Positions 23,932-34,070 are shown, counted from the stretch's first letter. The stretch: 64,000 nt of DNA from Dactylosporangium roseum (GCF_025264685.1 NZ_CP073721.1:6093501-6157500), one strand, 5' to 3'. The notes: generated from the sequence alone by a model not told the origin. Made by a program: numbers and translations.

Positions 23932-26900
23932 GACCCGACTGCCTTCCCGCCCTGCTGCGCGAGCAGGCCGGGCGCAGGCCCGACGCCACGGCGGTCGTCA
24001 CCGGCGGCGACCGTCTGACCTTCGCCGAGCTGGCCGGGCGCAGCGCCGAGCTGGCCGGTCGGCTGCACCACCTCGGCGTCGCCGCCGACGAGTGCGTCGG
24101 GCTCTTCGTCGAGCCCTCCATTGACCTCATGGTCGGCGCCTGGGGCATCCTGTGCGCCGGCGGCGCCTACCTACCGCTGTCGCCGGAGTACCCGGACGAG
24201 CGACTGCGGTACATGATCGAGGACTCCGGTACCAAGGTCGTCCTCGCCCAACCGGGGCTCACCGCCCGGCTCGCCGCGCTCGCTCCCGAGGGCACGACGA
24301 TCCTCACGCCGCAGGACGCCGACGGGTTCGTGCCCGGCGACGCCGACCCCGCCCCGCAGGACCTGGCCTACGTCATCTACACCTCCGGCACCACGGGCAA
24401 ACCCAAGGGCGTGCTGATCGAGCACCGCAGCATCGTGAGCCAGTTGCGGTGGCTCGCCGCCGCCCACGGGATCGGCCCGGACAAGACCGTGCTGCAGAAG
24501 ACCCCGATGAGCTTCGACGCGGCTCAGTGGGAGATCCTCGCCCCCGCGTGCGGGGCGACCGTGGTGATGGGCGCCCCGGGCATCTACCGCGACCCGGAGC
24601 GGCTGCTGGAGACCATCACCGCGCACGACGTCACCACCCTGCAGTGCGTACCGACCCTGCTGCAGGCGCTGCTGGACACCGACGAGTTGCCGTCGTGCAA
24701 GTCGCTGCGGCAGGTCTTCGCCGGCGGCGAGGTGCTGCCCAAGCCCCTCGCCCAGGCGTTCCTCGCCGCCATGCCGGGCTGCGAGCTGGTCAACCTCTAC
24801 GGGCCGACCGAGTGCACGATCAACTCCTCGGCCTACACCGTCGACCCGGCCACCGTCGGCGAGGGACCGAACGCGATCTCGATCGGCGCCCCGGTGCATG
24901 ACACCGACTACCTCATTCTCGACGACAAGGGCGCCCCGGTCGCCGTCGGCGAGATCGGCGAGCTGTGCATCGGCGGCGTACAGGTGGCCCGCGGCTACCT
25001 ACACCGGCCGGAGCTGACCGCGCAGCGGTTCGTGGTCGGCCCGGCCGGACAGCGGCTGTTCCGCACCGGCGACCGCGCCTCCTGGAACACCGACGGCACG
25101 GTGCAGTTCGCTGGCCGGGCCGACAACCAGGTCAAGCTACGCGGCTTCCGGGTCGAGCTCGACGAGATCCGCCTGGCCATCGAGACCCACGGCTGGGTCC
25201 GGCACGCGGCGGTGCTCGTCAAGACCGACCCGCACACCGGCTACCAGAACCTGGTCGCCTGCGTGGAGCTCAACCCGCGCGAGGCGGCCCTGATGGACCA
25301 GGGCAACCACGGCGCGCACCACCAATCCAAGGAGAGCAAGCTGCAGGTGCGGGCCCAGCTATCCAACGCCGGACTGCGCGACGCCGCACAGCTCGCCGAC
25401 CGGTTCTCCCTCGACCTGCCGGGCCGGGTGGCGAACCCGGCCCAGCGGCGGGCGGCGTTCGCCCGCAAGACCTACCGCTTCTACGAGGACGGCGGGGTCA
25501 CCGCGGGCGACGTGCTGCGGCTGCTCGGCCGGCTGCACGACCGGCGCGCCGCCGGGGTGCCGCCGCGCGGGCCCGGGCAGCTCAGCCTCGCCGAACTGGG
25601 TGGGATCCTGCGGTACCTCGGACCACACCTCAGCTCGGAACGGCTCCTGCCGAAATATGCCTACGCCTCCCCCGGCTCGCTGTACGCCACACAGGTGTAC
25701 CTGGAACTCACCGGCGTCGGCGGGCTGCGCCCGGGCATCTACTACTTCCACCCGCTCGAGCACCGGCTCGTGCTCATCACCGAGGCGCCCGGCGCGCCCG
25801 AGGCCCGGGTCCGGCTGCACTTCCTGGGCAAGAAGGCGGCCATCGAGCCGGTCTACAAGAACAACATCCAGGAGGTACTGGAGATCGAGGCCGGCCACAT
25901 GGCCGCCCTGCTCGAGGAGATCCTGCCCGGCTACGGCCTGGAGATCGTCGACGCCCCGTTCCTCCCCGCGGCCAAGGCCGCCCTGGACGTGGCTGCCGAG
26001 GACTACTACCTCGGCGCGTTCGACTGGGTCCCGTTCGCCGGCCCACGCCCGTACGACATGCTCGACGTCTACGTCCAGGCTCACCCCGGCAAGGTCGCCG
26101 GCCTGCCCGCGGGCCTGTACGCCTACGAGCACGGCGGGCTCACCCCGGTCTCCGACGAACTGGTCCTGCGCAAGCACGTCATCGCGATCAACCAGGCCGT
26201 GTACGACCGGGCCAGCCTCGGCATCACCGTGGTCAGCCGGGCCGGCCCGGGCTGGCGCCGCTACATCGACCTCGGCCGCGCCCTGCAGCGGCTGTCGATG
26301 AACGACCTCGACCTCGGGTTCATGTCGGCCGGCTACAGCTCGCACTCCGGCGACGATCTGCCCTCGGCCCGCCGCATCGACGCCATCCTGCGCGGCCTGG
26401 GCCGGCACACCGGCCCGTCGTACTTCTTCGTCGGCGGGCGGGTGAGCCACGAGCAGCGCCGGCACGAGGGCATGAACGAGGACATCGTGCACATGCGCGG
26501 CCCAGCCGAGATGATCCGCGACGACCTGATCAACTTCCTGCCGCACTACATGATCCCGAACAAGGTCGTCATCCTCGACGCGCTGCCCACCACCGCCAAC
26601 GGCAAGATCGACGTACAGGCGCTGGCCGAGTCGAAGGTTACCGACGTCGACCGCGGCGACCACCCCTTCGTGGCCCCGCGTACCCACGCCGAGCGGCGCA
26701 TCGCCGAGCTGTGGCAGCAGGCGATGAAGCGCGACAGCGTCTCGGTGCTCGACGACTTCTTCGCCTCGGGCGGCAACTCGCTCATCGCGGTCGGGCTGGT
26801 CAACCGGCTCAACCGCGAGTTCCAGGCCGAACTGCCGCTGCAGGTGCTCTTCGAGGCCCCGACCATCGAGAAGCTGGCCCGCCGGCTGGAGCGGGCCGAC

Positions 26901-27959
26901 GCCGAGCCGCTGTCCCGGCTCGTCCCGCTGCAGCCCGACGGGCCCGGCCGGCCGATCTTCTGCTGGCCCGGGCTGGGCGGCTACCCGATGAACCTGCGCC
27001 TGCTGGCCGAGCGAATGGGCGCGCATCGGCCGTTCTTCGGCGTACAGGCGCACGGCATCAACGCAGGCGAGCTGCCATACCCGACGATCCGCGAAATGGC
27101 CGCGGCCGACGCCGAGATCATCAAGCGGGCGCAGCCGGACGGCCCGATCACGCTATGGGGATACTCCTTCGGCGCCCGCGTCGCCTTCGAGACCGCCTAT
27201 CAGCTTGAGCAGGCGGGGCGCAGGGTCGACCACGTCTTCCTGATCGCCCCCGGCGCCCCGAAGGTCGGCGATGGCCGGCCGGACCAGATCGCCAGCTACG
27301 CCAACCCGACCTACGTGACCATCCTGTTCTCCGTCTTCACCGGCACCATTACCGGCCCGCTGCTGGACCGGTGCCTCACCGTGGCACGCGACGACGAGCG
27401 TCTCGCCGCGTTCCTCAACGCCAACCTCGCCCACCTCGACCCCGACCTGGTGCACCGGATCATCAGGGTGGTGCGCACCACGTTCGAGTTCAGCTACTCC
27501 TTCCGTGAGCTGACCGAGCGGCGCATCGCCGCGCCGATCACCATCTTCAAGGCCCGGGACGACGACTACTCGTTCCTCGACGGCAGCAGCGGTTACTCCA
27601 GCGCGGCGCCGACCATCGTGTCGCTGCAGGCTGACCACTACGCGCTGTTGCGGCCGGTGGGCATCGACGAGCTCGTGGCCGCCATCCGCCGGCGGCTCAA
27701 CATCGGAGAGGCGAACAACATGCCGCACGTCAACATCAAGTACTTTCCCGTGAAGCTCAGCGACGAGCAGCAGTCCGAACTCATCACGGCCGTGACCGCG
27801 GCGGTGATGAACGCATTCGGCTGCGACGACGGGGTGGTGTCGATCGCGTTCGAGCCCATCGACCAGGCCGCCTGGCGAGAAAAGGTCTACATCCCGGAGA
27901 TCGTCAACCGCCGGGACATCCTCGGCAAGGTGCCCAACTACAGCTTCGACAACAACTGA
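23928..27959 (+). CDS. Indigoidine-synthetase-type NRPS (A-Ox-T-TE) with C-terminal tautomerase
   Basis: 1343 residues. Adenylation domain with [14 protein letters not shown] (~149-162), pocket start FDAAQW (Asp197), YGPTE (~291) and [16 protein letters not shown] (~396). A FMN-dependent nitroreductase-like oxidase is inserted at about 470-860 before A10 ([10 protein letters not shown], ~886). Carrier domain FFASGGNSL with Ser951; thioesterase GYSFG Ser1080 and His1237. This is the IndC/BpsA layout, which cyclises and oxidises L-glutamine. The frame then continues into a 4-OT tautomerase (1265-1343). Expected product: an oxidised aminoglutarimide-like ring. Needs a phosphopantetheinyl transferase from elsewhere. 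Confidence 0.92.
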   Translation: MRPDCLPALLREQAGRRPDATAVVTGGDRLTFAELAGRSAELAGRLHHLGVAADECVGLFVEPSIDLMVGAWGILCAGGAYLPLSPEYPDERLRYMIEDSGTKVVLAQPGLTARLAALAPEGTTILTPQDADGFVPGDADPAPQDLAYVIYTSGTTGKPKGVLIEHRSIVSQLRWLAAAHGIGPDKTVLQKTPMSFDAAQWEILAPACGATVVMGAPGIYRDPERLLETITAHDVTTLQCVPTLLQALLDTDELPSCKSLRQVFAGGEVLPKPLAQAFLAAMPGCELVNLYGPTECTINSSAYTVDPATVGEGPNAISIGAPVHDTDYLILDDKGAPVAVGEIGELCIGGVQVARGYLHRPELTAQRFVVGPAGQRLFRTGDRASWNTDGTVQFAGRADNQVKLRGFRVELDEIRLAIETHGWVRHAAVLVKTDPHTGYQNLVACVELNPREAALMDQGNHGAHHQSKESKLQVRAQLSNAGLRDAAQLADRFSLDLPGRVANPAQRRAAFARKTYRFYEDGGVTAGDVLRLLGRLHDRRAAGVPPRGPGQLSLAELGGILRYLGPHLSSERLLPKYAYASPGSLYATQVYLELTGVGGLRPGIYYFHPLEHRLVLITEAPGAPEARVRLHFLGKKAAIEPVYKNNIQEVLEIEAGHMAALLEEILPGYGLEIVDAPFLPAAKAALDVAAEDYYLGAFDWVPFAGPRPYDMLDVYVQAHPGKVAGLPAGLYAYEHGGLTPVSDELVLRKHVIAINQAVYDRASLGITVVSRAGPGWRRYIDLGRALQRLSMNDLDLGFMSAGYSSHSGDDLPSARRIDAILRGLGRHTGPSYFFVGGRVSHEQRRHEGMNEDIVHMRGPAEMIRDDLINFLPHYMIPNKVVILDALPTTANGKIDVQALAESKVTDVDRGDHPFVAPRTHAERRIAELWQQAMKRDSVSVLDDFFASGGNSLIAVGLVNRLNREFQAELPLQVLFEAPTIEKLARRLERADAEPLSRLVPLQPDGPGRPIFCWPGLGGYPMNLRLLAERMGAHRPFFGVQAHGINAGELPYPTIREMAAADAEIIKRAQPDGPITLWGYSFGARVAFETAYQLEQAGRRVDHVFLIAPGAPKVGDGRPDQIASYANPTYVTILFSVFTGTITGPLLDRCLTVARDDERLAAFLNANLAHLDPDLVHRIIRVVRTTFEFSYSFRELTERRIAAPITIFKARDDDYSFLDGSSGYSSAAPTIVSLQADHYALLRPVGIDELVAAIRRRLNIGEANNMPHVNIKYFPVKLSDEQQSELITAVTAAVMNAFGCDDGVVSIAFEPIDQAAWREKVYIPEIVNRRDILGKVPNYSFDNN
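27720..27959 (+). CDS. 4-oxalocrotonate tautomerase (PptA-like), internal in-frame start
   Basis: 79 residues from ATG 27720, in the same frame as the NRPS, preceded by GGAGAGG 8 bp upstream. [39 protein letters not shown] and KVPNYSF resemble E. coli PptA. The catalytic residue of this superfamily is Pro1, freed by Met removal, so only a protein begun here would have the working N-terminus; within the fusion the proline (residue 1266) is buried in the chain. Probably made separately as well as, or instead of, fused. It would tautomerise the enol/imine product. Confidence 0.6.
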   Translation: MPHVNIKYFPVKLSDEQQSELITAVTAAVMNAFGCDDGVVSIAFEPIDQAAWREKVYIPEIVNRRDILGKVPNYSFDNN

Positions 27960-27964
27960 CGGGT

Positions 27965-28906
27965 GTGCGTGCCATGCAGATCCCCCTGGTCTTCAGCGAC
28001 GAGGTGGCCGACGCGGTCCACGACGGCCGGCCCGTCGTGGCGCTCGAGTCCAACGTCATCACGCACGGCCTGCCGTACCCCGAGAACGCCGCCACCGCCC
28101 GGAAGGTCGAAGGGGCCGTCCGGGCCGGCGGCTCGGTCCCGGCCACCATCGCCATCGACGCCGGCCGCATCGTCGTCGGCATGACCGACGCCGACATCGA
28201 GCGGTTCGCCGCCACACCGGGCATCCCTAAGGTCAGCAGCCGGGACATGGGCCTGGTACTGGCCGGCGGCGGGATGGGCGCGCTCACGGTCGCCTCCTCC
28301 GTGGTGGCGGCCGAACTCGCCGGCATCCCGTTCTTCTCCTCCGCTGGCATCGGCGGGGTACACCGCGGCGCCCAGGCGTCGATGGACATCTCCTCCGACC
28401 TGATCCAGTTCACCCGCTCGAAGGTCGCGGTCGTGTGCGCCGGGGCCAAGAAGATCCTCGACCTGGGGCTCACCCTGGAGTACCTCGAGACCCAGTGCGT
28501 GCCGGTGGTCTCCTACCGCTCGGACGACTTCCCGGCCTTCTACTGCCTCTCCAGCGATTTGCGCAGCCCGCAGCGGCTGGACGACGACGACGTCATCGCC
28601 CGTGCCGTCGAGCACCACTGGGCGCTGGGCCACCAGGGCGGGTTTCTCATCACCACACCGGTCAAGCCGGAGGAGGCGATCGGCAGCGAAGAGGTCGACG
28701 CCGCCATCGCCGAGGCCGTCGCGGCCGCGGAGCGCGACGGGGTGCGGGGGCAGGCGATCACGAAGTACCTCATGCGGGCCGTCGACGCGGCCACCCAGGG
28801 CCGCTCGGCCCGGGCCAACATGGCCGTGCTCATCAGCACGGCCGAGGTCGGCGGCCGGCTCGCCGCGGCGCACGCCCACTACCGCGCGGAGGTGGCGGGC
28901 GCATGA
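27965..28906 (+). CDS. psuG: Pseudouridine-5'-phosphate glycosidase family (PsuG/IndA)
   Basis: 313 residues from GTG 27965 (ATG 27974 also possible). PsuG residues are visible: Glu28 in [18 protein letters not shown], the Asp motif MDISSDL (~140-146), Schiff-base Lys162 in [18 protein letters not shown], and the Asn of [15 protein letters not shown]. PsuG reversibly joins ribose 5-phosphate and uracil by a C-C bond; relatives serve as C-glycoside synthases in C-nucleoside antibiotic pathways and sit beside indigoidine synthetases as IndA. Here it probably links ribose 5-phosphate to the NRPS-derived heterocycle. The following gene overlaps by ATGA. Confidence 0.9.
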   Translation: MRAMQIPLVFSDEVADAVHDGRPVVALESNVITHGLPYPENAATARKVEGAVRAGGSVPATIAIDAGRIVVGMTDADIERFAATPGIPKVSSRDMGLVLAGGGMGALTVASSVVAAELAGIPFFSSAGIGGVHRGAQASMDISSDLIQFTRSKVAVVCAGAKKILDLGLTLEYLETQCVPVVSYRSDDFPAFYCLSSDLRSPQRLDDDDVIARAVEHHWALGHQGGFLITTPVKPEEAIGSEEVDAAIAEAVAAAERDGVRGQAITKYLMRAVDAATQGRSARANMAVLISTAEVGGRLAAAHAHYRAEVAGA

Positions 28907-29865
28907 ACGCCAAGAACCTCACCCTCGTCGCCGGGCGCAGCCATCTCGAGCTCGCCGATGAGGTGGCCGAGTGCCTGGACGTGTCGCTGACCCCACAGGC
29001 GGTCTACGACTTCGCCAACGGCGAGATCTTCGTGCGGGTCGAGGAGTCGGTACGCGGTAGCGACGCGTTCGTCATGCAGAGCCATTGCGCGCCGATCAAC
29101 ACCTGGCTCATGGAGCAGCTCATCATGGTGGATGCGCTGAAACGGGCCAGTGTCCGGCAGATCACGGCCATCATGCCGTACTACGCCTACTCTCGCCAGG
29201 ACAAGAAGCACCGCGGCCGCGAGCCGATCTCAGCCCGGCTCATCGCCGACATGTTCAAGGCCGCGGGCGCCGACCGGATCATGACCGTCGACCTGCACAC
29301 CGCCCAGATCCAGGGCTTCTTCGACGGCCCGGTCGACCACCTGTTCGCCCAGAACCTGCTTGCCGACTATGTCGACACCAGGTACGGCCGGGCCGACGTC
29401 ACCGTGGTCTCCCCCGACTCGGGGCGGACCAAGCTCGCGGAGAAGTGGTCCGACCGGCTCGGCGGGCGGCCCATCGCGTTCATCCACAAGACCCGGGACC
29501 CGCTGCGCCCCAACAAGGTCGTGGCCAACCGGGTCGTGGGCGACGTGAAGGGCCGCACCTGCGTGGTCATCGATGACCTCATCGACACCGGCGGCACCAT
29601 CGCCAAGGCGGCCCGGCTGATGCTAGACGAGGGCGCCGCGGACGTGATCATCGTGGCCACCCACGGCGTGCTGTCCAACCAGGCGGCGGCCGTGCTGGCC
29701 ACGTGCGGGGCCCGCGAGGTCATCGTCACCAACACGCTGCCGATCCCGGCGGACAAGCGGTTCCCCACGCTGACCGTGCTGTCCATCGCCCCGCTACTGG
29801 CGCGGGCCATCCGCGAGGTCTTCGAGGTCGGCTCGGTCACCGGCCTCTTCGATGGGCACGCGTAA
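28903..29865 (+). CDS. prs: Ribose-phosphate pyrophosphokinase (PRPP synthetase), cluster copy
   Basis: 320 residues, full length for class I. Motifs: [14 protein letters not shown], the ATP loop [21 protein letters not shown], metal-binding [20 protein letters not shown], flexible loop region KTRDPLRPN and the PRPP loop [18 protein letters not shown]. It makes PRPP from ribose 5-phosphate and ATP. Actinomycetes normally have a housekeeping prs beside glmU, so an operon-borne copy implies the pathway uses PRPP heavily, most simply through the co-encoded phosphoribosyltransferase. Last gene before a terminator. Confidence 0.93.
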   Translation: MNAKNLTLVAGRSHLELADEVAECLDVSLTPQAVYDFANGEIFVRVEESVRGSDAFVMQSHCAPINTWLMEQLIMVDALKRASVRQITAIMPYYAYSRQDKKHRGREPISARLIADMFKAAGADRIMTVDLHTAQIQGFFDGPVDHLFAQNLLADYVDTRYGRADVTVVSPDSGRTKLAEKWSDRLGGRPIAFIHKTRDPLRPNKVVANRVVGDVKGRTCVVIDDLIDTGGTIAKAARLMLDEGAADVIIVATHGVLSNQAAAVLATCGAREVIVTNTLPIPADKRFPTLTVLSIAPLLARAIREVFEVGSVTGLFDGHA

Positions 29866-29881
29866 AGGTTCTTTTGAAGCC

Positions 29882-29918
29882 GGCCGCCGATCCGTTGCCG
29901 TGACACGGATCGGCGGCC
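29882..29918. terminator. Bidirectional terminator hairpin
   Basis: A perfect 14-bp stem (GGCCGCCGATCCGT, 29882-29895, with 29905-29918) and 9-base loop between the convergent prs and MFS genes. No U-tract, as is usual in GC-rich actinomycetes. Confidence 0.8.
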
Positions 29919-29963
29919 GCCCTCGGGGTGGGCCGGCCGCCGGTCCGTTGCCGGGAAAGCCTG

Positions 29964-31187
29964 TCAGGCGGTGGTCGTCAGGGCGTCGTCCTCGGAGGAG
30001 ACCGGGGCGGCCTTGCGGCTACGGCCGGTGGCGAGCGTGGTCAGCAACGCGGCCGCGGCCAGCGCCACGCCGAACCAGACCGCGCTCTCGACCCCGAGGC
30101 GGTCGGCGAACAGCCCGCCGAAGAGCGCCCCGAGGGCGATCGAGGTGTTGTACCCCAGCGTGTTGATGGACATCGCGGCCTCGAACGTGTCGGGGGCCGC
30201 GCCGAGCATGAGGTTGATCTGGCACAGGTTCGCGGCCCCGAAGGACGTGCCCCACAGCACCACGGCCAGGATCAGCCCAAAGCGGGTGTGCCCGATGCCG
30301 AGCAGCAGCAGCATCGCTGTCACAATGCCGACGACCGCAACGACGAAGCTCGCCCGGAGGTTCCTGGTGACCGTGTAGCCGGCGACGAAATTGCCGACGG
30401 CGCCGCCGATGCCGTAGATCACCAGCAGCACGCTGATGAACGCGGCCGAGACGCCGGTGTTCTCCTCGGCATACGGCCGGATGAAGGTGTACGCCCCGAA
30501 GTGGCCGAGCACGTACAGCGTCACCGCGAACATCACCACGCGTAGCTGCCGGTTCTTCACCGGCAGGTTGAAGACCTCCCGCACCGGCACGGCGTTTTCC
30601 GACGGCAGCGACGGGATCACGGTGGCGACCAGTAGGAACACCAGCGTGCTCAGCCCGCTCCAGATCAGGAACGTGCCGCGCCAACTCGTCAGCTCCTCCA
30701 GCATGGTGCCCAGCGGGATGCCCACCACCGTGGCGATCGAAATGCCCGACAGCGCCACGGCGGAAGCCCGGCTGGCCAGGTGGCCCGGCACCAGGCGCAT
30801 CGCCATGCTCACGCCGATGGCCCAGAACACGCCGTTGGCGAAGCCCATGATGAGCCGGGTGCCCAGCACCAGCGGGAAGTTCGGGGCCAGGCCGACCACG
30901 AGGTTGCCCACGGCCAGGATGGCCAGCAGCACCGACAGCAGTACCCGCCGGTTGACCCGCCGGGTCCAGGCGACGATGAACGGCACGCCCAGGCCGGCCG
31001 AGATGCCGTAGAGAGTGACCATGAGCCCGGCGATGCCGACGGACACGTCGAGATTCTTGCTGATCGGGGTGAGCAGGCCCACCGGCATCAGCTCGGTGGT
31101 GACGAAGGTGAACAGGCTTGCGGTGATGACGGCGACGCCGAGCCACGCCCGCGCCATGGAGCGTGACTGTGCCTCATTTGTGACCAT
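29964..31187 (-). CDS. MFS exporter (DHA1 type)
   Basis: 407 residues from ATG 31187, with AAGGAAG upstream. Twelve predicted membrane helices; motif A-like region around FIVAWTRRVNRRVLL, an early TTELMPVGLLTPIS and GTRLIMGFANGVFWAIG typical of the arabinose-efflux/Cml-like drug exporter branch. It overlaps the EamA gene by 14 bp. Position at the end of the cluster suggests export of, or self-resistance to, the product. Confidence 0.85.
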   Translation of the reverse strand: MVTNEAQSRSMARAWLGVAVITASLFTFVTTELMPVGLLTPISKNLDVSVGIAGLMVTLYGISAGLGVPFIVAWTRRVNRRVLLSVLLAILAVGNLVVGLAPNFPLVLGTRLIMGFANGVFWAIGVSMAMRLVPGHLASRASAVALSGISIATVVGIPLGTMLEELTSWRGTFLIWSGLSTLVFLLVATVIPSLPSENAVPVREVFNLPVKNRQLRVVMFAVTLYVLGHFGAYTFIRPYAEENTGVSAAFISVLLVIYGIGGAVGNFVAGYTVTRNLRASFVVAVVGIVTAMLLLLGIGHTRFGLILAVVLWGTSFGAANLCQINLMLGAAPDTFEAAMSINTLGYNTSIALGALFGGLFADRLGVESAVWFGVALAAAALLTTLATGRSRKAAPVSSEDDALTTTA

Positions 31188-32154
31188 TGCTTCTTCCTTG
31201 TTGTTCGGGCCGCGGGGCTCCGGCGCTGATCGGGAGCCGGGGAGTCGACGACTGGTCCCCGTCGCTTTGCGGGGAGTCCTGTGGGCGTCGAGGCTTCGCC
31301 GGTTGGGTCTGTGCCAGCAGTACCGCGGCGATGATCGCGACGACGCCGACCAGTTGCAGCAGCGAGAACGTCTGGTCCCGGAACACGTAGCCGAGGATTG
31401 TGGCCACGATCGGGCTGCCCAGCGCGAGGAACGACACGGCCAGCGCGGGCAGCCGCTCGATCCCCCGGAACCACAGCGCATAGCTGAGCACGGCGCCGAG
31501 GGTGACCAGGTAGGCGAACCCGATGACGTTGCGCGGGCTGAGCGAGTGTGGCAGCCCCTCGTAGACCAGCGTGAACGGCAGCACCACGAGCCCGCCGGCG
31601 ACGAGTTGCCAGCCGGTGAAGGACAGCAGCCGCACCCCGTCGGGCCGGCCCCAGAACTTGGTAAGCGTGATGCCGACGGCCATGCAGATCGCTGCGGCCA
31701 GGGCGGCGAGCACGCCGACGGTATCGAGCGTCGCCGAGCCGCGGAACACGAGCAGGACCACCCCGGCCGCGCCGAGAAGGCACGCCACCACGTGCGGGAA
31801 CCGGATCCGGTCGCCCATGAGCAGCGCCGCCAGGATCAGCACGATCATCGGCTGCACCGCCATGATCACCGCGGCCACCCCGCCGGGCAGGCGGTAGGCC
31901 GCGACGAACAGCAGGAAGTTGAACGCCCCGATGTTGAGCGTGCCCAGTACCAGGGCGCGCCACAGCCAGATCCCGACCGGCCACTCGCGTAGGAACACCA
32001 GCAGGATCAGCCCGCCGGGAAGTGCCCGCACGGTGGTGGCCAGCAGCGGCCGTTCGGGCGGTAGCAGTTCGGTGGTGATGAGGTAGGTGCTTCCCCAGAT
32101 CGCGGGCGCGAGCCCCGTCACGCCCGCGGTGAGCAGTTGTCGGCCGCTTGTCAT
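31174..32154 (-). CDS. EamA/DMT family transporter
   Basis: 326 residues with ten predicted membrane helices as two EamA repeats (about 8-140 and 150-290); GLAPAIWGSTYLITTELLPP and GSPIVATILGYVFRDQTFSLLQLVG are typical. The C-terminal 40 residues are polar and disordered. The MFS exporter starts within its last codons, so two exporters are co-translated. It likely moves small metabolites, perhaps a pathway intermediate or amino acid. Confidence 0.85.
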   Translation of the reverse strand: MTSGRQLLTAGVTGLAPAIWGSTYLITTELLPPERPLLATTVRALPGGLILLVFLREWPVGIWLWRALVLGTLNIGAFNFLLFVAAYRLPGGVAAVIMAVQPMIVLILAALLMGDRIRFPHVVACLLGAAGVVLLVFRGSATLDTVGVLAALAAAICMAVGITLTKFWGRPDGVRLLSFTGWQLVAGGLVVLPFTLVYEGLPHSLSPRNVIGFAYLVTLGAVLSYALWFRGIERLPALAVSFLALGSPIVATILGYVFRDQTFSLLQLVGVVAIIAAVLLAQTQPAKPRRPQDSPQSDGDQSSTPRLPISAGAPRPEQQGRSNGHK

Positions 32155-32229
32155 TGCCGGGCCGCCCTCCGTGTTCGTTTGTTGTACGCTCAGTTCGTTC
32201 GTTTGCGCTCGGTTCTTGTGTTTTGGCCC

Positions 32230-32871
32230 TCAGTCGAAGATGGGATCGCGAGTCCGGGAGCGCTTGAGCTCGAAGAAGCCGTCGGTACCGGCGGCGGCGA
32301 TCACCGCGTCCCACAACCGCCCGGCCGCCTCACCCCGCGGGCTCGGCGACATCACCGGGCCGAAGAACGCGATCGACTCACCCTCGACCCCTGGCACGTG
32401 GATGACCGGCGTACCGACCTCGACCCCGACCGGCTCCATACCGGCGGCGTGACTGGCCCGCAACGCCTTGTCGTGATCGGTGCTGTCCCCCGCGTCGGCG
32501 AGGTGCACGGGCAGCCCGGCGTCGTCGAGGGCGGCGAGGATCATGTCCCGCCCCAGGCCCGCCTTGTCGTGGTGGATACGGTTGGCCATCGCGGTGTAGA
32601 GGCGCCGCAGCGCCTCGGGGCCGTGCTGCTCCTCGGCGGCGATGCACACGCGCACCGAGGCCCAGCCCTCGACCATGGCGGCGCGGTACCGCTCCGGCAC
32701 CTCCCGCCCCTCGTTGAGCACCGACAGGCTCATGACGTGGAAGCGCGCGACCACCGGCCGCACCTGTTCCACCTCGCGCAGCCAGTTGGCGGCGATCCAG
32801 GCCCAGGGGCAGCGCGGGTCCACCCAGATGTCAGCAACGGTCTCCGCCGGGTTCGGCTGGTCCACTCTCAC
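32230..32871 (-). CDS. DsbA-like thioredoxin-fold oxidoreductase (Rv2466c-type) with CPWA motif
   Basis: 213 residues from GTG 32871. It follows the mycothiol-dependent nitroreductase family closely: DIWVDPRCPWAWIAANWL, FHVMSLSVLNE, VGTPVIHV and FFGPVMSPSPRGEAAGRLWDA. The usual CPWC active site reads CPWA (Cys21, Ala24), leaving one cysteine, so a mycothiol-mixed-disulfide or transferase mechanism fits better than dithiol exchange. It is divergent from the LysR gene across 78 bp, which probably regulates it and the exporters. Confidence 0.8.
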   Translation of the reverse strand: MRVDQPNPAETVADIWVDPRCPWAWIAANWLREVEQVRPVVARFHVMSLSVLNEGREVPERYRAAMVEGWASVRVCIAAEEQHGPEALRRLYTAMANRIHHDKAGLGRDMILAALDDAGLPVHLADAGDSTDHDKALRASHAAGMEPVGVEVGTPVIHVPGVEGESIAFFGPVMSPSPRGEAAGRLWDAVIAAAGTDGFFELKRSRTRDPIFD

Positions 32872-32949
32872 GCTCCGAGTCTTGCCGCGCGCGATTGATG
32901 AGTCCAACGCATGTTTGTCACCTCGCCGATCGCGATGCAAGATTGATCC

Positions 32950-33864
32950 GTGGAACTGCAGCAGATGCGCTACGTCGTGGCGGTCGCCGAGACGAACAGC
33001 TTCACCCGCGCGGCGGAACGCTGCCTTGTGGTCCAGTCCGCCCTGAGCCATCAGATCGCTCGCCTGGAACGGGAACTGGGCACGAAGCTGTTCGAGCGCA
33101 CCAGCCGCCGGGTGCGCCTCACCCCCGCCGGCGCCGCCTTTCTGCCTGCCGCCCGCCAATGCCTGGACGCCGCCGAGCGCGCCGCCGCGGACGCCGCCGC
33201 CGCGGTCGGCGAGATCCGCGGACGCCTTGCCGTGGGGCTGATCCCCACCGTCGCCGCCGTCGACATCCCCGGCGCCCTGCGCGACTTCCGGCAGCGCTAC
33301 CCGTCGGTGCGGATCAGTCTGCGCGCCGGCGCCTCCGAGGACCTCGTCGAGCAGGTCAAGGAGGGCGCCATCGAGGTGGCCTTCCTCGGCCTGCCCACCA
33401 CCGCCCGCCCCGAGGGCGTGCACGCTCGGGTCCTCGCCCACGACCGCCTCGTCGCCGTGGTCGCCCCCGGTCACCTCCTGGCCACGGAGCCCACGGTCGA
33501 TCTGCGCCGCCTCGCCCAAGAAGTGTTCGTCGACCTGCCCGCCAAGACCGCCGGCCGGGCCCAGTCCGACCAGGCCTTCGCCGCCGCCGGCCTGACCCGC
33601 GACGTGGCCTTCGAGGTCACCACCGCCTACATGACCGCCGGCCTGGTCGGCCAGGGCCTGGGCATCGCCATGCTGCCGTCCGCCTACGCCCCCCAGCTCA
33701 CCGGCGTCACTACCATCGAGGTCACCGACGCCCCGACCCGTGTCGAGTACGTCGTCTGGAGCCGGGTCAGCCACACCGCCGCCGCCAAAGCCTTCCTCGA
33801 ACTGCTGGACGCCCACACCGCACCCACCGCCCGGCCGGCCCCATCCCGCTCACCGGAACCCTGA
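32950..33864 (+). CDS. LysR-family transcriptional regulator
   Basis: 304 residues from GTG 32950. N-terminal HTH ELQQMRYVVAVAETNSFTRAAERCLVVQSALSHQIARLERELG, then the LysR substrate domain with LAVGLIPTVAAVDIPGAL and GQGLGIAMLPSAYAP. The 78-bp gap to the divergent DsbA-like gene contains ATTGATGAGTCCAACGCATG, loosely fitting T-N11-A boxes. It probably controls the DsbA-like/EamA/MFS unit, all on the opposite strand. Confidence 0.87.
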   Translation: MELQQMRYVVAVAETNSFTRAAERCLVVQSALSHQIARLERELGTKLFERTSRRVRLTPAGAAFLPAARQCLDAAERAAADAAAAVGEIRGRLAVGLIPTVAAVDIPGALRDFRQRYPSVRISLRAGASEDLVEQVKEGAIEVAFLGLPTTARPEGVHARVLAHDRLVAVVAPGHLLATEPTVDLRRLAQEVFVDLPAKTAGRAQSDQAFAAAGLTRDVAFEVTTAYMTAGLVGQGLGIAMLPSAYAPQLTGVTTIEVTDAPTRVEYVVWSRVSHTAAAKAFLELLDAHTAPTARPAPSRSPEP

Positions 33865-34037
33865 TCCGAAAATGATCTTGAATGGGCGCCTCGTACGGAG
33901 CCGACGCCGACAGCGGAATGATGTTCCATCGTTCGGTGTCCGATATGGAGCGTCGATGTCCTGATGCGCTCGCGAACCATCACCCGTACCAGAACTCGCG
34001 CGGCAATCACCTCACGATGGCATTACGTTCGTTCTTG

Positions 34038-34049
34038 AAACGATCGTTT
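34038..34049. promoter_or_regulatory. 12-bp palindrome upstream of hydrolase
   Basis: AAACGATCGTTT is a perfect palindrome 21 bp before the GTG of the next gene, within CTTGAAACGATCGTTTTGCTAG. TTGAAA (34035-34040) could be a -35 box, with the palindrome in the spacer. It is a candidate repressor site in a markedly AT-rich 200-bp gap. Confidence 0.45.
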
Positions 34050-34070
34050 TGCTAGCGATAGGTTGACCCT

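Noticed and set aside
23928-27959. Reading the synthetase as part of a larger modular NRPS/PKS assembly line
   Set aside because: No condensation or ketosynthase domain is present in it or nearby. The oxidase inserted before A10 and a single carrier plus thioesterase identify a stand-alone indigoidine-type enzyme.
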